Source of the DNA: Streptomyces flaveolus
GTDB taxonomy: Bacteria; Actinomycetota; Actinomycetes; Streptomycetales; Streptomycetaceae
NCBI RefSeq assembly: GCF_000716535.1
Contig: NZ_JNWV01000007.1
Location: 186,001 to 250,000 of the forward strand
Direction of reading: 5' to 3'
Length of the DNA: 64,000 nt
Shown here: positions 63,438 to 64,000 of the stretch, in pieces
Layout: the number at the start of each line of letters is the position of its first letter
How positions within the stretch are numbered: position 1 is the stretch's first letter
The notes under the pieces: generated by a model
Seen by the model: only the letters and a program-made list of their open reading frames with translations
Databases searched by the model: none
Told to the model about the DNA's origin: nothing
Translations under genes and position numbers: made by a program

Positions 63438-64000
63438 ATGACACAACACGGTTTTGATCCTGGAGATGACGAGGACGACGTCCCCGAGTGGGTGGACCAG
63501 GTGATGGCCACGGTGGCCGCCGAGGTCCGCAGACGAAGGAAGGAGCTACGCATGAGCGCCCAGGACCTGGCCGACCGCTGCGAGGAGATCGGCCATCCGA
63601 TCCCGCGCAATGTGATCGCCAACATGGAATCCGGCCGCCGCGCCAACCTGCCCCTGGTCGACGTCCTCGTCCTCGCCGAAGCCCTACGGACCTATCCCAT
63701 CTGCCTGCTCTACCCCGTCGGCTACGTCGACCGAGTCCAGCGCCTTCCCCTGCAGCACTCCGACCCGACTTGGGATGCCATGCGCTGGTTCACCGGCGAC
63801 ATCGAGGACTTCGGCATGGAAGACGACATGCTCCGCAACTTCCGCGCCCACGTCCGCTACCAGCGTGCCGCCCTGGCCGCCCTGAAAGGCGAGAAGCACG
63901 AGCGCTGGAAAGCCGAGACGGCACCCAACCAGGCCGAACGCGAGGAAGCCGTACTCGCCCAAGCCGACTACGCCGAAAGGGCGTTGGAAGCCAAGTACCG
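63438..64000 (+). CDS. XRE-family regulator, cut by right window edge
   Basis: An open frame from ATG 63438 that runs off the edge, at least 187 residues. The N-terminus is acidic. A helix-turn-helix is at about residues 22-85: RRRRKELRMSAQDLADRCEE, then IPRNVIANMESGRRANLPLV. The remainder is helical and charged. It is divergent from the excisionase-like gene across 95 bases, as element-control regulators usually are. Confidence 0.8.
   Translation, partial: MTQHGFDPGDDEDDVPEWVDQVMATVAAEVRRRRKELRMSAQDLADRCEEIGHPIPRNVIANMESGRRANLPLVDVLVLAEALRTYPICLLYPVGYVDRVQRLPLQHSDPTWDAMRWFTGDIEDFGMEDDMLRNFRAHVRYQRAALAALKGEKHERWKAETAPNQAEREEAVLAQADYAERALEAKY

Larger units (their letters stand above)
32051..64000. 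mobile_element. Integrative (conjugative/mobilizable) element in tRNA-Arg(CCT), right end beyond window
   Basis: Bounded on the left by the tRNA-Arg half-site. Carries relaxase, MobC-like protein, DUF2637 membrane protein, DUF3631 ATPase, excisionase-like HTH and phage-type regulators, plus defence and lanthipeptide cargo. No integrase or FtsK/TraB-type translocase is seen inside the window; both are expected to the right, next to the intact tRNA. At least 32 kb. Confidence 0.85.

Overview
The window is high-GC actinobacterial DNA with Streptomyces codon use, many GTG starts and GGAGG-type ribosome sites. The left half closely follows the order of the afsR (SCO4426) to glutathione peroxidase (SCO4444) part of the S. 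coelicolor core chromosome, as I remember it. The organism is therefore very probably a Streptomyces of the coelicolor/lividans kind. No database was searched; all names rest on motifs, architecture and gene order.

Chromosomal part, 1 to about 32,008. It opens with the start of an AfsR-type SARP regulator that runs off the left edge. A coenzyme F420 neighbourhood follows: a Ddn-type nitroreductase, a luciferase-like F420 oxidoreductase and the fused FbiC that makes the F420 chromophore. Next come a degenerate YkuD-like lipo/secreted protein, a DUF2165 membrane protein, an ADP-ribosylglycohydrolase, a sodium:solute symporter, an SDR enzyme, a large membrane protein, and a D-Ala-D-Ala carboxypeptidase with a long acidic repeat region. 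GPP34, the Scr1/Scr2 regulator pair, glutathione peroxidase and a divergent ArsR-like/MFS pair complete the conserved stretch. From 24.5 to 31 kb lies a stress-signalling cluster of PP2C/SpoIIE phosphatases, DUF5994 proteins and a STAS-acetyltransferase fusion. It was built by a tandem duplication in which the two copies lost opposite DUF5994 genes.

Mobile part, 32,009 to beyond 64,000. The 3' half of a tRNA-Arg(CCT), starting exactly at the anticodon loop, sits at 32,009-32,050 (minus strand), with the tRNA's terminator still on the low-coordinate side. This is the displaced attachment half-site of an integrative element lying to the right; the intact tRNA and the integrase should be beyond the window. 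Element cargo, left to right: an HTH/DUF2690 membrane regulator; cell-wall hydrolase genes (a GH25 + two PG-binding + M15-like fusion, and a PG-binding protein); a probable defence island (small membrane protein, HIT protein, TIR-membrane protein, and a translationally coupled kinase-like/SF1 helicase plus PLD-like pair resembling Mokosh type I); an HTH-ImmA/IrrE regulator with an unknown partner; a TPR regulator with a GNAT enzyme; and a complete FxLD-type lanthipeptide cluster with a 59-residue precursor, full-length dehydratase, LanC cyclase and a methyltransferase fusion. The maintenance and transfer end holds a MOB relaxase, a MobC-like protein, a DUF2637 membrane protein, a repeat-rich non-coding region, a DUF3631 ATPase, an excisionase-like HTH protein and a regulator cut by the right edge.

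The most notable items are the unannotated lanthipeptide precursor and its pathway, the Mokosh-like pair whose kinase and PLD motifs look degraded, the TIR-membrane locus, the reciprocally decayed duplication, and the well-defined element boundary in tRNA-Arg.
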